NCBI GenBank assembly: GCA_007922195.1
Contig: ML681997.1
Coordinates: 10,131,429-10,195,428, forward strand
DNA length: 64,000 nucleotides
Source: Podocnemis expansa
Lineage: Eukaryota > Chordata > Testudines > Podocnemididae
Direction: 5' to 3'
Shown: positions 44,205 through 55,532 of the stretch, in pieces
Numbering within the stretch: position 1 is the stretch's first letter
How the letters are laid out: every line of letters begins with the position of its first letter
The notes under the pieces: generated by a model
What the model was told of the DNA's origin: nothing
The model's database searches: none
Seen by the model: the letters and a program-made list of their open reading frames with translations, nothing else
Made by a program: the position numbers and the translations under genes

Positions 44205-44522
44205 GTCTATGTCAAAAAAAGCAAGGAGTCTCGTGGCACTTAAAAACTAACAGATTTAGTTATTTCATGAGCTTTTGTCAGAGAATTTCCCACCTTGTGA
44301 CACTTTGAAGAGGGAGACCTTACAGAATTGGATGAAAATAAATGCAGGGGAGTGTAAGACATGGGATCAGGTCACACTGCAACAGCAAATCAGAGCATTT
44401 GTAAGGATTCAAACTCCAGGAAACAGCACACAGATGGAGGGTGAAGTCAAATTACCTGTTATAGTGTGAAAAGAATCCATAGTCAGGATTCAGCCCTGCT
44501 TTCACACAACTTAATGTGCATA

Positions 44523-44805
44523 TTAGTTCAATTTCGGCAGTTCTCTTTGAAGTCTTGATGTTCCATTGATTTTCTTGATGACCGTCATTAACAAATCATC
44601 AATGGGGTGATTAGGAAGATGGAAGTGCTCAGCAACTGGTTTTGTGTGTGTGTTGTGATTTCTGGTGTCAGTTTTGCGTGCATTTATTCTTCTGTGGAGA
44701 GATTGTCCTGTTTGTCCAATGTATAAGGCTTGGGGGCATTACTGGCACATGATAGCATAAATCACATTAGTGGATGAGCAGGTGAAGGACCCTTTGATGG
44801 AGCAG
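44523..44805 (-). pseudogene. GIY-YIG endonuclease remnant of a Penelope-like element
   Basis: The minus strand reads SIKGSFTCSSTNVIYAIMCQ, a TAA stop, then CPQALYIGQTGQSLHRRINA, followed by TKPVAEHFHLPNHP and a final TAA at 44,523-44,525. The I-Y...Y-I-G pair, the downstream Arg and the spaced cysteines are the GIY-YIG signature of the Penelope nuclease, which nicks the target DNA. One in-frame stop is visible. The coding remnant is about 90 codons, against a full protein of several hundred. Confidence 0.75.
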
Positions 44806-44929
44806 CAGCCTCCTCTGTGTGCTGTTTCCTGAAGTCTGAATCCCCACAAATGCTATGATCCATTGCCGCAGTATGACCCAACCCTGTGTCCCACACTCCC
44901 CCAAATTCATCTTCAAGCCCTCTCCCCCT

Positions 44930-44985
44930 CAAAGCATCCGATGAAGTGGGACACCCTCCCATGAAAGCTCATGCAATAAATAAAT
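44930..44985 (+). ncRNA. Hammerhead-like motif in the inverted module (decayed)
   Basis: CCGATGA (44,938-44,944; one base from CTGATGA), GTGGGA, a short loop, TCCCAT, then GAAA (44,963-44,966) and GCTCATGC. The stem can still form with one G-U pair, but the first box has lost an invariant U, so catalysis is not expected. Confidence 0.45.
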
Positions 44986-45237
44986 CTGTTAGTCTCATTT
45001 TCTAGTTACCCTACACTAAGTCCAAGCTGCTGTTTGATTTCACAACTCTGAATGGGACTGTTAGAGGCATGTAATCAGTTGTGCTGTTTTGTTTTCCCCT
45101 CATGATGTTGGCTCAGCTTGTACCAGATTTAACATGGTACAGTAACAAAGAAAGGAAACCCTTTGCTGATTTAACAATGTAGTCTGTTACACTTGAAGCA
45201 GAGAAACCCACATTATTAAGTGTTAGTGTAGTAAAGC

Positions 45238-45470
45238 AAAAAAAAAGCAAGGAGTCTTGCGGCACTTAAAGACTAAACAGATTTATTTATCACATGAGCC
45301 TTTGTGGGAGAATATCCCACCTCGTCAGACGCCCTGAAGAGGAGGAATCCACAGAACTGGATGAAAATAAATGCAGGTCATACTGCAATAGCAAATCAGA
45401 GCATCTGCAAGGATTCAAACTCCAGGAAAAAGCACACAGAGGGAGGATGAAGTCAAATTACCAGGCTGCC
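45238..45470 (-). mobile_element. Penelope-like element 3' end, copy G, minus strand
   Basis: GCAAGGAGTCTTGCGGCACTTAAAGACTAA at the left, and TTCAAACTCCAGGAAAAAGCACACAGAGGG at the right, mirror 44,220-44,435 in the same orientation. Non-coding. Confidence 0.7.
45300..45335 (-). ncRNA. Hammerhead-like motif in copy G
   Basis: On the minus strand CTGACGA (45,328-45,322) is an exact CUGANGA box. It is followed by a perfect 6-bp stem GTGGGA/TCCCAC (45,320-45,304) with a 5-base loop, then AAAG where GAAA is expected. It keeps the box that copy A has lost, so together the copies outline an intact ancestor. Confidence 0.5.
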
Positions 45471-45474
45471 CCTT

Positions 45475-45530
45475 TGTACAATGTTTTTTTCAGCTGGGTC
45501 CTGAGGAAAAAGATTTGAAAACCACTGGTC
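45475..45530. repeat. Right end of a decayed hAT element
   Basis: GATTTGAAAACCACTGGTCTAAGT resembles the GGTTGAGAACCACTG-type terminus of the hAT family at 43,712 with its GTCTAnGT flank. The left end is not seen. Confidence 0.35.
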
Positions 45531-45534
45531 TAAG

Positions 45535-46270
45535 TGACTAAGAAGTCATATCTCTAATACACTAGATATGGTACATCTTTTGTCCCTGATGCATCTGTCT
45601 TCACGAATTCAACCTTTCATTAGCATCTAAAAGAAAAGAGCTGCACCCAAGACACAGTGGGATACTGAAACACCTTGTCCTCTGGAAGACTTAGAAAATA
45701 CCCTCCATTTTGTTACCCCATACTGGAGTTACATGAAAGGTTCCAGGAGGAAAATGTGCATTGGATATTCTAGTTGTTGTAATAGCTTCTGGTTTTGAGA
45801 TTTAAAGTATTTAATATTATAATAATGAGCCCCCTGTTTTCCAGGAGTTAAATGTGGGAACACTTAGGAACATCATTCTGGGGCCCCACAAATCTGATAG
45901 GCCAGAGTTTTAGGGCCTGGATTCTGGAATCCAGAAAAATTGGGCCCACGCGTGTATGAAGGGGACCTGGATGATACGGGAAGGGAACCCAGAGATTAGA
46001 AAGTTTCTGGGGCCCATCAAATTATATTTTAACCATTGCTCTTTTCTACTCACTACCTTTGATGCCTGTGGGCTATTGAACTGTGACATCAAAACACACA
46101 AAATTTGGCAATACTAGCTATGGTTCACCCTGCTCTCCCATGAAACAAACAAAAGCATATTACTTACATTATAAAGCAAGACATATCTATATCAAGGGAT
46201 TTAACTGGAGCTCAGTTATTCGCTGTACGTTTACATACGATACAAGGTTTGGACCACTGGGCTCTGCTTC
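45535..46270. other. Intronic DNA, nothing recognised
   Basis: No exon or clear repeat. Confidence 0.4.
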
Positions 46271-46271
46271 A

Positions 46272-46350
46272 CACTGTTTGCATGTGAATCAGTTGAGATG
46301 CTGCCACCAAGAAGTGGCAGCATCTCAGCTGATCCACATCACAAAGAGCC
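46272..46350. repeat. Near-perfect inverted repeat (hairpin)
   Basis: ATCAGTTGAGATGCTGCCAC (46,288-46,307) pairs with GTGGCAGCATCTCAGCTGAT (46,314-46,333) around a six-base loop CAAGAA, with one mismatch in 20. The pairing continues imperfectly outward (TTTGCATGTG with CACATCACAAA). The length is similar to a microRNA precursor, but no evidence of transcription or conservation is available. Confidence 0.85.
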
Positions 46351-46850
46351 TCAGGGCTGGGTCAACATGGGGCTTTAGGGGATGCTGCAGCCCCAGGTTG
46401 CAGCCCCTAAAGCCCCTCCTGGTCCAGCACAGCGCTGGCAGAGCTGGGGCACTGACTCTGCATGGGGGGGCCCTGGGACCAGAGGTCATGACAGCCCATA
46501 GTGCTCCTGCCCCACCACCAGGCCAGCTGGTCTGCCCCTGGGAGTGGGGCCAGCTGGCATGTGTCTGCTGTGTTGGGGGGGGGGGGTTGTGTGCAGAGCA
46601 CGGCCATCCAGGACCTGAAACACTGTTGGCCACTGGGCCAGGGCCCTCACAGCTCAGGATGACATTGCTTAGCTCCCAAGGGCTCCGGAGAAGTGGCCAA
46701 CATTGTTCTGGGCCTTGGATGGCTACCACCGAAAGTTGCCCCATATGCCAGCCAGCCCCACTCCTACAGCACAGAGACCACACACCAACCAGCCCTGCCC
46801 TTGGGTGGGCCAGCTGGTCCAGCCCTGGAGATCCTGACAATGTTACTCAC
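46350..46850. repeat. GC-rich tract
   Basis: About 500 bp of strongly GC-rich DNA with GGCCAGCTGGTC-type words and a G-run at 46,575-46,586. It stays open in several frames on both strands (258 codons on plus, 171 on minus) simply because stop codons are rare. No domain was recognised. It follows the hairpin directly and may belong to the same element. Confidence 0.5.
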
Positions 46851-46859
46851 GCTGAGTAG

Positions 46860-49800
46860 CACCTTGCACCCGCCTCCTTGGAAGAAAGTTCTAGTCACAG
46901 TGAATAATGCTGTTGGAAGCTGGCCAGAGTCGTCATTTTACCGTTGGCTGGATCGCTCAGCAGTGGTTTGCTTGCTTACCCCTGTTGCTGTGACCAGTAG
47001 AGCCCAGTGCCAGAAAGTTTGTTTCTAAACACTGCTTTGGCTAATAGTGTATTTCATGATGTGTTAAGTAGCCATAATAGAAAAAATTAGCATGAAAGAG
47101 CTTCTATTTAACAGCACAATTATCCGTATCACAACACAGTAGCAGTATAATGATACAGTTAACCAGACACTCTGTCTTTATAAACATTCTGGAATCACTT
47201 CACAACTTTTCAAAGCAGCAGTTAAACAAAGCGGGAAATAGCCTACTCATTTTATTACATTGTCTACCTCTTCCCCTTCTCCTGTATTTTCTTCTCTCCT
47301 CTGTCCCAATCAATTTCAGAACTAAAGCAAAATACATCAGCAGCAGCTATCCCACTCCCACTGGTGAAATTCAGGAGTAATGGTGTAAAACCAGAGTAAG
47401 TGAAATCAGAATCAGACACTATAATTTTAGAGGCTCACAGTAAAAGTAGGAGAACTGATTAGTCTGGTGTGCAACAGGCATTTGATTCCTGAATAGCAAG
47501 AGTGTAGAAATGACATGAGATGTGATCAAATGTTCCTAATGGTGATATGGAATATGCAGAATTAATTCATACTGTAATGCAAGTGTCTTGGAACCTACAA
47601 ACTCCCTCTAAACATGTGTATACCAGAGGCATTTATTCAGCTGATGACTTATTGGCCCATATTTTTTCTCACCGAAGCCAGCATCAAATCTCCTGCAACG
47701 GAAAGAGAATCAGGGCCATGCTGTACTGCTAGTGTTGGTAAAAATGAGAATCCATATTTTCACAAAATACACTCTCTCTAACATTAAGAATTTGATTCAC
47801 TTATCACACAGTTGGGAATTGTTCTTTGCTGCGTTCTGTCATTTTGCTTTTTCCTAATGTCCTACCTTACGCTGGGAGGTCAGGATGAATGGCATCTTCA
47901 GGAAAGTAATTTCCTTCCATCCATCAGCTGAGTGCACCAGCAAAGCAGAAATCACGTCAGAGCTGCTGTTGCCCTGAGAATGTGTTTGCTGCCAAATGCA
48001 CTCAGTCCGAGTTGGTCTAGCCTTCCTCATTTAATGTGGAAGTGATTTCCACTTGGCACTGATTTTGCTTCCACATCACTGGGCTGGTGTCTCAGATGTT
48101 TCCTGAGTGATATTCAAGTCCCAACAGAGCCCCACTTATGAGCGTAAGTCACCTAACCATGGGTATGTCACCATCTAATGATCACCTTCTTTTCTAGGTA
48201 TAGCTAGATTTTAACTTGAACTACTCAACCATACAGGGGATTGACAAAGAATAAGAACTACCCCCCCTTGTAACCTATGCAGGTTAGAAGCTGCTGCACT
48301 CCTTTCCTCTCTGTCCTGTGGGAATCAGAGGAAAGTGGGTAGAAACAGCCAGTGCCTTGGATCTGCTTTTCTACTTGTTGGCCAGCACAACTGAGGTAGC
48401 CTGGGAAAGAGGGACTGTTATAATTTATCATTTGAAATTATTACCACCAAGTCGCAGAGAGGAAGCATAGGAGGAGTTGTGTCCTGGACTACTTTTGGGG
48501 TGTAATTTACACACTACTTCTTACAGAAGGTTGTGCCTAAAGCCACAGCCTCCAGTCCTTAGCAATCTCTATTTCTAGCAGGACTGTCATTTCTGTGTCC
48601 AGAGCTTTCACTGTCTCAAAACAGGTGTTTAAACTACTTTAAAAGGTATAGGCAATGGAACAACAACAAAACTTGCAGTGAAATCTTTCCAGAGCATTCT
48701 CAGGACACTTTCTGTACATTATTTTAAGAATACATGCAGATTTCCTCTTCTATGAGATCCTGAAGAAAGACACATATTGGCACCTGTTTGGCATGCTAAC
48801 TAGCTATTTCTTGAAACGCTAGGAAATCTTATTTACTGTATCCAATGGCTGGTTTCCAGTTTTGATAAGTATTTATTTTAAATTGGGTTGTGTTGTGCCT
48901 GATTGGGAAAAAAATTGAAAAACCCACAATAGTGGCTGAAAGCACAAAAGAGATTCTACTTCATAAAGATAAATAGCCAACTGAGTGCCAATTCCTTGCC
49001 TAGAAAAATGGAAAAATTTCAAAGGATACAGAGGGGGACACTGAAATACTTGTCACAAGACTGTTGCTGTTATAACTCATGTTTATTCCTTGTAGATTAT
49101 GGGTTGAGGGCTGCTCTTTGTATCTTTAGCACAGGAATTTCAGTGAACATCTGAACATTTCATTAAGTGGGGTCTATTAGGAAAATTAATGTGGAAATAA
49201 GACAACCATAGCAACCTTTTATCAAAACTGCATTTCTCAACATGCATGCAGGCTCCATCCAGAAAATACAATACAGGCCTTTTTCATATCAAGTATGAGC
49301 AGTTGAGCACAATAGAGCCATTTTCTAGAAATATATTGTTTCATTTCATAGACACACTGGTTTGTTATAATTCAGAGAACATTTTGTTAAAAGTCAGGCT
49401 CTTTGTCAGCAAATGGAGTCCACCATGCTCCAAATGGAGTATAGACCATGGATATGGCCCAAACTCACTTCTTGCCTGAGCTTTGCCTTTATTGTTTAAT
49501 AAAAAAAAAATCAGCAAAACAAACCTCAGTCTAAGATTGCACTTAAACTCAGCTGTTCCTAGGACTTTCTCCTACAAGACTTTTCTGTCTTTGCCCCTAT
49601 TTATTTCTACCCCTTACGGGACAGTCCAACCTCTCTTGTATCCTGCACTGATACTAAGAGAGTCCCCTGGCCAGCATGAGTTGACAGAAATAACATTGCA
49701 TCTTTAAGTATAGGCCTTGGGCTAACTTGCTGACAAGAGGAGAATTCCCTATGTCCTTATGGTGGGGTGTCATAAAACTGTAACCTGGGTTCAAATCTGG

Positions 49801-50600
49801 AGGTAAACATGCTGCACAGAGAGACACTTTGTATATATCCACAGAACTAGTATTAACTAATGAAAGGTCTACAATTAAAGGCAGAGAAACTGCTATAATG
49901 TTTTAGCAGGTTAGCGCTTTCAGGAATCGTTTCAGATTATTTGATTAACTTCAAAAACATTGATTTAAACCTTCTGACAAGGTTTAGTGACATGTTCTCA
50001 TATGGAAAATGTCTGTTCTTAATCCTTCTGTGTTAAATTAGTTTGTTGCACTAACGATATCTGTTCTCTAGTCTCCCCTCCTGCCCAGATGCTGATACCT
50101 TTATTCATGCTGAATAGAGCCTTAATCCACAAGTAATCCTGTTGACAGCAATGGGGCTAATCAAGGAGCAAGGTGCTACTGGACTTGAGCAAAAGGAGCA
50201 GAGTGTAGCCTTAAGGCATGAGCCACTAGGCAAATCTCTGTGGTTCAGGAAGGTGAGGCAAGGCATTTCATTACTCCACATACAGGCAACCAGCACCACT
50301 GGACCTGTGCATACAGGGTATCTGGACAAGGCCTGTACTGCCACCCTGAGCAGCTAACGGAGAGTGAGTGGAGCCCTGGTTATGCCACTCGACATTCCTG
50401 GCAGTAATCCTGAAGTTGTGTGAAGAGGAAAGTTAGCTCTATCAAGTATAGGGCTGGCACAGCTCACTCAATGGCTGATCTGAGTTTCTCTGGCTCCCTC
50501 TACAATGCAATGTAACCAGGCTTCAAACTCACATTCAAGGCTAATCCTCCTTCTGCCTACCCACGAATTGCACTAACCTGGAGCTCACAAATGTGGGGAG
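46860..50600. other. Longest low-repeat intron tract
   Basis: Apart from short ancient-repeat scraps (for example 47,375-47,420 and 50,105-50,215) no transposon was recognised. 47,880-48,080 contains a GGAAGTGATTTCC inverted ETS-like pair. It is a candidate place for intronic regulatory sequence, on sparse evidence. Confidence 0.35.
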
Positions 50601-50619
50601 ACTCCAAGCACGAATCAAG

Positions 50620-51245
50620 CTGAGATGCAGATCTCATGTCCTGTTGCTTTGCAGTATAGCCACAGCCCCACTGGACTGCTCCAAGTGTCCACCAAAAGTA
50701 TTCCACAATCCCATGGGCTGACTTCCATTGTCCTGTGGACAGTTAACGTTAGCGGACAGTCAAGTTTTCCCACACTATGCCTTTACCCAGATTGGCTAGA
50801 GCAGCCACATTGTGGGAGGGTGCTAGAAAGGTTCAGATATGGTTGGCTAGGTCTGCGTACTGCAGTGTAGATCCTCGAGACCCAAGTTTGGGCCCAGGTT
50901 AGAAAATTCTTGACCTACAGTTGACAATCCATGTAGACACTCAGACCTGGGTTCTCTAACCCAAGGTCTGCTGACTGATGCTCCACTAACCCTAGCCTTA
51001 CACTGCTTCTCAGAGCACATTAGCTACACTGTAATTAGACACCCACAGCTAGATTTTGCCAGGTGACTTAGGCTTAAAGGGTTGTTTAACTGCAATGTAG
51101 ACATTCTGGTTCAGGCTGCAGCCCAAGCTTTGGGACCCTCCCACCTCACAGGGTCTTAGAGCGAAGGCTACTTTCTAAGCCGGCATATCTATGTGTCAGT
51201 TAAATAGCCTGTTAGCCCGAGCATGAAGACATGGACCAGTTGCAG
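50620..51245. repeat. Degenerate GTAGAC/GTGTAGA-type dispersed repeats
   Basis: GCAGTGTAGATCCTCGAGACCC, ATCCATGTAGACACTCAGACC, and GCAATGTAGACATTCTGGTTC are spaced through the segment with inverted partner words (GGTTCTCTAACCCAAGG / GACCCAAGTTTGGGCCC). It looks like one or more old self-complementary MITEs. Confidence 0.45.
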
Positions 51246-51273
51246 ACGTCTAACTGGCAGCCTGACCCTGAGC

Positions 51274-51591
51274 CAGAGGTTCTCAACTGGGGCATACACA
51301 CCTCTGGGGGGTAAACAGACATCTTTCAGGGGTTACATCATCAAGGCGTTTAGGTATCTGTCTCATTTTACAAACAGGCTACATGAACACTAGCAAAGGT
51401 CAGTAGAAACAAATTTCATAAAGACAAAATGAGACAATAAGCATTGTATTTGCAACAGTGGGCTGTGACAATTTTCTTTTTATGTCTGGTGTTTGTAAGC
51501 AAGTAGTTTGAAGTAAGGAGAAACTTGGGGTACCCAAGACTAGTCAGACTCATGAAAAAGGGACAGTTATCTAGAAAGACTGAGAACCACA
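51274..51591. mobile_element. hAT-type element (CAGnGGTTCTCAAC family), copy 2
   Basis: The left end is CAGAGGTTCTCAACTGG, and a TGAGAACCAC inverted end closes the right side. GTTTGTAAGCAAGTAG and GAAACTTGGGGTACCC match, in reverse orientation, the interior of 43,712-44,204. Flanks CCTGAGC and TCTGAGT are similar but not identical. Confidence 0.65.
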
Positions 51592-51599
51592 TCTGAGTG

Positions 51600-52740
51600 T
51601 CAATTCAGTCTATAGCCAGCTTCTGCGGTAACTATGGTTTGTGGTAGCTTCTTAAAATAACTATAGATAATTGGTGCCTGAGTAATATTGGCGTGGTGAA
51701 AAGAGGTGAAAAGGTAACAAGCAAACTGCAATACCAGAGCACAACAGGGTGGAGAGGAAAGTTTTTAATATGATAATTTAACAGCTCAGAGTTCTTTAGG
51801 GTCAAATTCAAATGGGAGGGAGAGATTTGAAAGTCTGTTGAAGGTTTGCCACTGACACAAACATGGCTAGAGGGGTGTGGGGGTCTCATTTACCAGTGGA
51901 AACAAAGTTTCAGAGCAAAACATTGGAGCTGAATGGGTCAATGTCCAAGAATCCTAGGAGTTTATTCATTCTCCCATTTTAGGATACCAGTAACTGTAAT
52001 TTAATTCAGTGGGGGGTCCAAAGGCATCCTGCAGCATGACCAAGACCCTAGAAAAGATGCTTAGAAGCTTAATAATCCAAGCCTGTTTCCACTGACTTAA
52101 ATGGGATTCAGGCCCAGAGAAACCAAAACATTATAGAACTGAAAATGTAGCTTCAGATATTCGGGCACCAGTATGGGATGAACTGATATACAAGTGTGAA
52201 CTGGTGAAAACTAACCAGGGTAAACCTTGTCTGACAAAACTAGTGAGTTATTATTAAATTCTCTGGGACATAACAGTGAGCAGAAAAGGGGCAAGCAATG
52301 AAAATAGATTCCAAAAGAGTATGACACTTTGTCATAGAGTACACTAATGATTGAGATTCTCAAGCATGGCATATAAAGGCCCCGATGAACAACCACCCTG
52401 AAGACATTTTGGAAAAACACTTTTCTTGAGAATGATCTTTTGCTCTGCCTCCATGCTCTACAAATATCACTTATAGCAGCTCAAAGGGCTTCTTTGCCAG
52501 CGTGATGTTCCTTGACAAAGTTCTAGCCTTTTGTCCTCATAAGACAGAAAAAGATAGTATTTTTTCCACTGTGACTTCTAAGAGCAACGGGTGCTGATTT
52601 TATTGGATGTTTTTCACCCAGCTCACATAAATGCTAAGATGTCAGCAGAACACAAGTTGGAAGACAATTCCAGTAACAAAAGCTTCAGGTATAACTGAGC
52701 GAAATTCATGATTCAGGTTAACAGAACACATGGTCAATGT
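51600..52740. other. Intronic DNA, nothing recognised
   Basis: No exon or clear transposon. Confidence 0.4.
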
Positions 52741-52779
52741 TTCAATGTGATGGTCAATTTGGCACTCCCTGAATTTCAA

Positions 52780-53105
52780 TTAATGCGTGCAGGTGCCTCT
52801 CCCATCTCCATCCCCGACCAGGGATCTGGGGTTGGGGGCATCTGCAGTGGCACCCGCCTCTCCCAGCCCCGTCCAGACCCAGGATCTTGGGCCAGGCTGT
52901 CCACAACGGCAGCTGCCTCTCCTGGATGGGGAGTGAGGCTGGGCTGCCCACGGTGGCGCCCACTTCTCCTGACACTGGCCTCAGCCAGGGATCTAGGGCT
53001 AGGCTGGCAGCAGCAAGAACCCGATGGTGGATTGGGCCCAGGCACTGGATTGTGGCCAGGGAGCTGGGGCCCGGGCCCAGGCCTTCCCTCAGCGCAGCAA
53101 CATTC
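52780..53105. repeat. GC-rich tandem-like block 2
   Basis: CAGGGATCTGGGGTTGGGGG, CAGGATCTTGGGCCAGGC and CAGGGATCTAGGGCTAGGC repeat with GCAGnnGCnCCTGCCTCTCC-like linkers. The wording matches 36,150-36,500. It ends in GCGCAGCAACATTCCT, comparable to CAGGGCAACAATGCTCCT at the other block. Confidence 0.6.
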
Positions 53106-53109
53106 CTAA

Positions 53110-55530
53110 ATGCATGACTGTGGCATCTGTACCTTTAGCGGCAGGAGGGAGGGAGGAGTGGGATGCAGCCCTGTATCTTTTTGCATGTTTCCCTGCAGAG
53201 CCCACCTTTGCTCACCATTGATGACAAGAATCAGAACCCCCTGATTAATAGCACTGCATATAAGGTATTAATAGTTTGGTGATCTAAATAGCATTTAAAT
53301 TACAATTCAGTCTAACCATGGTAATATTAAGGCTCTCTCTAATACTGTGACATGAGATGTGACTGGTAGGTCAGGAACACATTAAAATAGTTTGTAAAAG
53401 CTTGACTAATTAATTAATAAATATAAAAATGCAGCTGCAATCTGTAACTTTCCCTTAAGATGGATGAGGGTAAAGTCCTTTATAAATGAATTCTTAAGAA
53501 GATAATATCAAAGCAAGCTCTGAAACTATATTACAGTGAGGACATATTAAAAAACAAAAACAATCTATACGATTGCTCTGTCATTTTGAACTCTAGAAAG
53601 CATGCTGCAAAAAAAGTAATTTGGAGCACTAATTTCTGGGAACTCAACCTGAGAAGTTAAAAGATCCTGGTTCTTAGAAAGTGCTTTAGTAACCACCAAC
53701 TGAAAAAATCAGGCTTTTGTAAGGTATCAAAAAGCAAGCTCCCAAAACATGGAACCATCCTAAAATCACTCATTGCTTTTGGAAAACTTGGCCAAAGTAC
53801 ATTATTAAACAAACCACCACCAGAGGGTGGGTTTTCAAAAGTGATATTGTGACTTAGGAGCATGTAAATCTTTTTCCTAGTCATCGCTCTTATGCTCTTC
53901 AATTATTGGGATGCTTTTGAAAATCCCACCCTGAAGCCCCCAACCAGCAAAGCATGTACCTAACTTTAAGTACTGTTATCCAAAGGAGTTTATAGGTATA
54001 CAAGGATCTGCTTGTGCAGATCCATTTGCAAGACTAGGCCTAAAGCATTTATTCATGGAACCTTAACACGAAATTTTTATTTAATTGCTCCATCCTTATC
54101 TAAGTTAGCTTTGACACATGAGTTTTATCAGTCTTGTGGCATGGAAAGAGGAAACACCTTTTAAAACATGTCCGGCATCCCACCAGGATCCATAAAACAG
54201 CACAGGTTCCAATATAACATTGCAATATGTATTCAGAGATACAAGTGCTACTTATATTTTGACAAATATTACCTCCTGCACTGACTCCTGCTGGGAAGGA
54301 AGACGTCATCTCACATAACATAGTTGCCTGGCCTTTTACTTTTAATTCTTTTGTCAGCATGAATGTCAGCTACTGGCAGGTTACTGTATATAAAAATGCT
54401 CATTTTATTATGCATATGCCTACAGGAATAATTTGCAGCTGAGCTTGATGCGAGTTATATCTGTCATCTATGTCACCACACTATATAATACATATCCCAC
54501 TTATGACCAAAGAGAGCTGCTCTTTCCTGGTGAGATCTGGGGAAAAGAAATTGCATGAAGAACCACTGTGAGTTGAGCTACTTGAAAAACAGCCTTTATT
54601 CTGAATCAAAATTGTCACAGGAAACTCATTTGATTCACAATTTTTAATGCCACTAAAAAAAATTAGTTTTTTTTCTAGTTTTCATCAACCGAAAACTTTT
54701 CTTTTAGTGAAGTGTTCTGTTTGCCATTTTTTCATCCAAAACAAAGAAATAATGTCACAGGAAATTACTTTTTGACTCAAAAAAAAAAAAATCAACCACA
54801 AATAACTTCTGGAGTTTTTTTTTTTTTAATTAAAAACACCACACCATTGGCAATTAGGCCCTGACCCTCAAACCTGTTCCTGCACTGATGCCACAGGAGT
54901 CTGCCTAAAGGGGAGTCAGCACCACTAGTAGGACCTTTTTCTCTGTTCATTAACATCCTTGCAGAGGCAAGCAAGCATGAGACACCACCAGAGAAGTACA
55001 GGCATTCACAGGGGCTGCTGACAGTTTGAGACAAGACTAAGATATGACTAGTGATTCCAGGTGCCTCTATTTTGGTGAGCCTAATTTGAGACACCTTAAA
55101 TTAGCATGATTTTCAGAGGGCAGGTGCTCAACACTGTCCAAAAATCAGGCCCCTTTAAGGTATCATGAGTTGGGCTCCCAAAAATCTAAGATGCTCTAAA
55201 GCACTAATTGCTGTTGAAATTTTAGCTAGGCTTGGGGATCCCCCCCGACACCCCACCACCATTTTTTCTTTAAAGTATTGCTGTTTACTCTTTATTTCCA
55301 GTCACACCCACAAAACACTAAGTTCTTCCAAACAGATTAGGCTCCAACCCTACTTAGACGGCCTCACAGTCCTGAGGACCAATCCTACAAACACCTTTGA
55401 CACAGGCATTATCCACAAGTAGTGCCATTTGCCTCTGTGAGACTATACAGTGGCTTGATCTGATAGCCACTGAAGTCAGTTCCAAAATCCTATTGACTTC
55501 AGTGAGGTTCCACGTAAATAAAGGTTATAT
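53110..55530. other. Intronic DNA with simple runs only
   Basis: AT-rich. Contains poly-A and poly-T runs around 54,779-54,831 and a short ancient-repeat scrap at 55,440-55,520. No exon recognised. Confidence 0.4.
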
Positions 55531-55532
55531 TG

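Larger units (their letters stand above)
44213..45008 (-). mobile_element. Penelope-like retroelement with inverted terminal modules
   Basis: On the minus strand the order is: inverted 3' module (45,005-44,805), GIY-YIG endonuclease end (about 44,800-44,523), then a 3' module in the normal sense (44,480-44,213) ending TGCCACGAGACTCCTTGC. The two modules are inverted copies: CTGTGTGCTGTTTCCTG at about 44,815 on the plus strand matches CAGGAAACAGCACACAG at about 44,421. Penelope-like elements join a telomerase-type reverse transcriptase to a GIY-YIG nuclease and often carry odd terminal repeats. The reverse transcriptase part is missing here. It abuts the target duplication of the hAT at 43,712. 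Confidence 0.7.

Noticed and set aside
46083..46859. 258-codon open frame on the + strand, overlapping a 171-codon frame on the minus strand
   Set aside because: It spans the hairpin and GC-rich tract where stops are rare in all frames. No domain, no intron signals, and the opposite strand is just as open.
52708..53109. 133-codon frame on + and opposing frames on minus
   Set aside because: Overlaps GC-rich tandem-like block 2. Open in several frames by composition only.
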